Source: DATFJC01 sp035269445 (GTDB lineage Bacteria > Patescibacteriota > Patescibacteriia > UBA2591 > UBA6264). From it: 33,959 nucleotides of DNA. The translations under genes and the position numbers were made by a program. This document shows positions 31,441-33,959 of the stretch, in pieces. Positions within the stretch are counted from its first letter, which is position 1; every line of letters begins with the position of its first letter. The notes beneath the pieces were generated by a model. It had not been told where the DNA came from, ran no database searches, and saw only the letters and a list, made by a program, of their open reading frames with translations. The DNA lies in assembly GCA_035269445.1 (NCBI GenBank), contig DATFJC010000017.1, forward strand, positions 1 to 33,959, given 5' to 3'.

Positions 31441-33959
31441 TTATTTAAAAACATTAATTATATTTTCAAATAAGGAGCCAGTTGAGCCAGCTTTAGGAGA
31501 TTGAGTTTTGCCTTTTTCAAGATTTTCTTTTATTGGACGAGGTTCAGTTGGGCTAATATTATTATCTTTATTATTTTTTGGTTGGGACTTTGTTGAAGAT
31601 TTACATCCGTAAATAGCACAACCATTTTTATCTTTTCCTACTACTATAATATCTTCAATTCCACCAGGGCAAGCGCTTGGACCGGGAAAGTTTGCACATC
31701 TCATTTCTTTTTTTGAACTAGGGGATTTGTCTTTGTTTTTGTTATTTTCCTTATTTTCTTTTTGTTCTTGAGTCTGCTTTGGGGTTTTATCTATTTCATA
31801 TTCATATTCACGCTCTTGTTCACGCTCTTGTTCACGCTCTTGTTGATCATTTTTTTCTGATTGACGATCTCTTTCTTGAACAGGTGTTTGATTTTCAACG
31901 CTAGGTGGACATTTGTCAACTTTTTGCCAGCCTTGTGGTACGTCGCATGGAGTTGGGAAATTCTTACAAACCCCATCTTTTAGGGCTGGGGTTATTACTT
32001 GAACACAGGGGCCATTTGGCTGAGAAGGATCATTTACTTGTTTTGGTTCTCTTTGATTTGATGGGGGTAAATCAAGCTCATTTGCTATTTTAAAAATTGC
32101 ACTTGGGTCCATTTCCTTGATATTGTTTATGACCTCTGCTGGGAGATTATTTAATTGTTCCTTAATTTTATTAATTTTTTCTTGACTTAAACCAGACTCT
32201 TTTAAATAAGATTCTATATTAATCTGATTTAAGCCTGGTTCTTTATTTTCTTCTTGTTTTTGAAAGTATTTATTAATTTCGGATTGATATTTTTTTATTA
32301 CTTCTTGTATTTTACCTTGATTAATTTTTTCTTGAATGTCTTTAACCTCTTTTTTGTTTAATAGGGAAGAATTTATAAAATCTTCTAGCATATCTTTATT
32401 TTCTTTTTGGGTATTTTTAATTTCTTGTTTTAGTATGTCAGATTTACTTTCAAGAGATTTTAGTTTTTCGTAAGCGTTATTGGCCATATTCATTGTAGCG
32501 GTAGCTATACCAAAGGCTTCCCCGTATTTTTTATTTTCTAGTTTTACTTGGGCCTCTTCTAATCTTTTCTGAGCCTCTTCTCTTAATTTTAGGGCAGTTG
32601 TGTCTTGAATAACAGCTTCAAAATTAGGGTAGCTTTCTTTTAAATTTTGAAAATATTTTTTTAAATCAGAAATTTGTTTATTAGCTCTTTCTAGTTGTTG
32701 TTTAGCTTTTTTTTCCTGAACTTGATTCATGTATTGCTCTCTTTTTTGTTCTAAGTCGCGGTCAATTTCAGGCGCTCTTTCTTGAACTAATTCTCTTATT
32801 TGCTTATTTTGTTTAATTTTTTCTTTAAGACTTTCTATTTCCTCAGGCTCTTCACTGGTTTTAATTTTTTTCTTTAAGTTTTCAATTTGTGCTTTAAAAA
32901 CTTTTTCTTTTAAATAAGGATCTGAAATCATTCTTTGACCTGTTTCTATGGCTTCAGGTGAAGAACCAACCATTTCTTTTATCATTTCTTCCTTATTATT
33001 TACCGGGGCGGAGTTAATTTTATCTTTAATTTCATTATTCACATCTTTTATCATTTGCTGTATAAAGTCTTTATCTTTATCAGGTAAATTTTCTTTAATG
33101 TCGTTTAAAACTTGGAGCTTATTAATACCTACATTTTCTTTTGCTTCTTTAATAATTCTTTTTCTTTCTTCCTTTGTTTTGGCTTGGTCTATTTTTTTTC
33201 TAAAATTATTAAGAGCTTTATGTTTAGCGTTCATAACTTTTTCTACTAAACCCGGAGCAATATTTTCTTGTAATTCTTGAATAGTACCTAGATTGTCCAT
33301 GTCACCATTTTGCAAGGTGTCTAAAACATTTTCTTTATTTTGGATTTGATTTTCAATTTCTTTGACAACTCTTTTTCTAGCTTTTTCAATTTGTTCTTTT
33401 AGCTCAATTGAAGAATCTTTTTCAAGTTTTTTAAGTAATTGGAAGTGGGTAACATTATTTCCTCCAGCATTATTAACATATTCGTCGAATTTTTTTCTTT
33501 GCTCTGGCTCCATATTTTGCAATTTTTCCTTAAAAGAAGATAGTGTATATTCACTAGATTCTTCAATAATATCTTTAATTTTTTCTGGAGAATGGTTTTG
33601 AATTCTTTTAAGAATGGCTAAATCCTTAAATTCTTTAAATTTATCACCTTTTTGATCTTTAATACTATCTTGTATTTGCTTTTTTAAGGTTTTTTCATTA
33701 GCGGTGTTAGATAAAATTTCAGCATTATTTTGATTAGCTTTTTCTCTTGCTTGCCTAATTCTTTCTTTAACTGTTTTTGAAAGATTTTTTTCAATATTAT
33801 CTAGGGACTGATTTTGTTTTAAGATTTGGCCTAGAGTATTGTTTACAAAATCTTTATCTTGTTCTTGTATTTGCTTTTTAGCTTTTTGGGTTATTTTAGA
33901 AATATCTTCTATATTTTTTTGATATCCCTCAATGCTTTTTGAAATAAATTCAGAATTAT
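31441..33959 (-). CDS. large coiled-coil, probably secreted protein (5' end outside window)
   Basis: The frame stays open from the stop at 31441 to the right edge (over 839 codons); a TTG at 33522 is only an internal codon. Most of it is Lys/Glu/Gln-rich coiled coil. The stretch around 32450-32640 (paired helices with regularly spaced Ala, including RLEEAQVKLENKKYGEAF) resembles DUF5667-type domains of CPR surface proteins. The C-terminal part has two Cys-rich motifs (VCKNFPTPCDVPQGW... near 31905-31975 and MRCANFPGPSACPGG... near 31607-31705) split by a low-complexity Glu/Gln/Arg/Lys linker with a 12-bp tandem repeat (about 31811-31846). Paired Cys suggest extracytoplasmic location, but the N-terminus and any signal peptide are not visible. 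Confidence 0.75.
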   Translation of the reverse strand, partial: NSEFISKSIEGYQKNIEDISKITQKAKKQIQEQDKDFVNNTLGQILKQNQSLDNIEKNLSKTVKERIRQAREKANQNNAEILSNTANEKTLKKQIQDSIKDQKGDKFKEFKDLAILKRIQNHSPEKIKDIIEESSEYTLSSFKEKLQNMEPEQRKKFDEYVNNAGGNNVTHFQLLKKLEKDSSIELKEQIEKARKRVVKEIENQIQNKENVLDTLQNGDMDNLGTIQELQENIAPGLVEKVMNAKHKALNNFRKKIDQAKTKEERKRIIKEAKENVGINKLQVLNDIKENLPDKDKDFIQQMIKDVNNEIKDKINSAPVNNKEEMIKEMVGSSPEAIETGQRMISDPYLKEKVFKAQIENLKKKIKTSEEPEEIESLKEKIKQNKQIRELVQERAPEIDRDLEQKREQYMNQVQEKKAKQQLERANKQISDLKKYFQNLKESYPNFEAVIQDTTALKLREEAQKRLEEAQVKLENKKYGEAFGIATATMNMANNAYEKLKSLESKSDILKQEIKNTQKENKDMLEDFINSSLLNKKEVKDIQEKINQGKIQEVIKKYQSEINKYFQKQEENKEPGLNQINIESYLKESGLSQEKINKIKEQLNNLPAEVINNIKEMDPSAIFKIANELDLPPSNQREPKQVNDPSQPNGPCVQVITPALKDGVCKNFPTPCDVPQGWQKVDKCPPSVENQTPVQERDRQSEKNDQQEREQEREQEREYEYEIDKTPKQTQEQKENKENNKNKDKSPSSKKEMRCANFPGPSACPGGIEDIIVVGKDKNGCAIYGCKSSTKSQPKNNKDNNISPTEPRPIKENLEKGKTQSPKAGSTGSLFENIINVFK

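Noticed and set aside
32948..33601. Plus-strand frames opposite the large coiled-coil gene
   Set aside because: Ser/Leu/Phe-rich shadows of Lys/Glu-rich coding sequence on the minus strand.
33523..33959. TTG at 33522 as the start of the large minus-strand gene
   Set aside because: The same frame has no stop up to the window edge and the upstream translation has the same coiled-coil composition, so the gene is truncated by the window.
1..33959. Recoding of TGA (Gly) as in Gracilibacteria/SR1
   Set aside because: TGA ends several intact genes (rnhA, ftsA, GT2, HisRS-like) at the expected lengths.
1..33959. CRISPR array, IS element, prophage or toxin-antitoxin cassette
   Set aside because: No regularly spaced repeats, transposase, phage structural genes or paired toxin/antitoxin genes were seen.

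Overview
The window looks like chromosome from a Patescibacteria/CPR-type bacterium (Parcubacteria-like). This is inferred from the very AT-rich sequence, A/T-rich starts without Shine-Dalgarno sites on essentially every gene, compact gene packing, tRNAs mostly lacking an encoded CCA, a strongly divergent FtsZ, and CPR-style secreted proteins of unknown function. TGA is a normal stop (for example the ends of rnhA, ftsA and the DUF2304-overlapping GT2 gene), so the code is standard. I saw no prophage, IS element or CRISPR array. Most of the content is housekeeping.

Layout. 1-513 is a gene-free block with GC-rich palindromes, a DnaA box, and a promoter-to-terminator unit for a ~100-nt RNA predicted to fold as a perfect four-way junction. 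514-3138 is lepA, a divIC/ftsB-like gene and yjbQ. 3377-3541 holds two CAU tRNAs (an initiator with C33, and a second Met/Ile type). 3775-5235 is a secreted protein. 5301-6325 (minus) is tRNA-Arg(UCU) and a Xer-type recombinase. 6494-19653 is one long co-directional run: rpsO, NYN nuclease, pnp, an SDR with an altered active site, GT2, DUF2304, lepB, a HisRS-like pseudoenzyme, mtaB-like, a nucleoside phosphorylase, HIT, a YtxH-like gene, ferredoxin, ybeY, ftsA, ftsZ and a small unknown gene. 19790-25209 is greA, lysS, serS, recJ and rnhA. RNase P RNA follows, then a sugar-1-phosphate transferase and gatB. The end has miaA(-), prsW-like(+), miaB(-) and a large coiled-coil gene(-) that runs off the right edge.

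Functional themes. RNA maturation and decay are heavily represented: rnpB, pnp, ybeY, NYN, rnhA, and the tRNA modifiers MiaA, MiaB and MtaB. Translation is covered by LepA, S15, LysRS, SerRS and GatB, division by FtsA, FtsZ and the DivIC-like protein, and the cell envelope by SDR, GT2, DUF2304, sugar transferase, LepB and PrsW. The items most worth following up are the cloverleaf RNA at 251-354, the HisRS-like protein that has lost its catalytic arginines and gained an AT-hook-like tail, the SDR lacking its catalytic Tyr, and two promoters preceded by consensus DnaA boxes.
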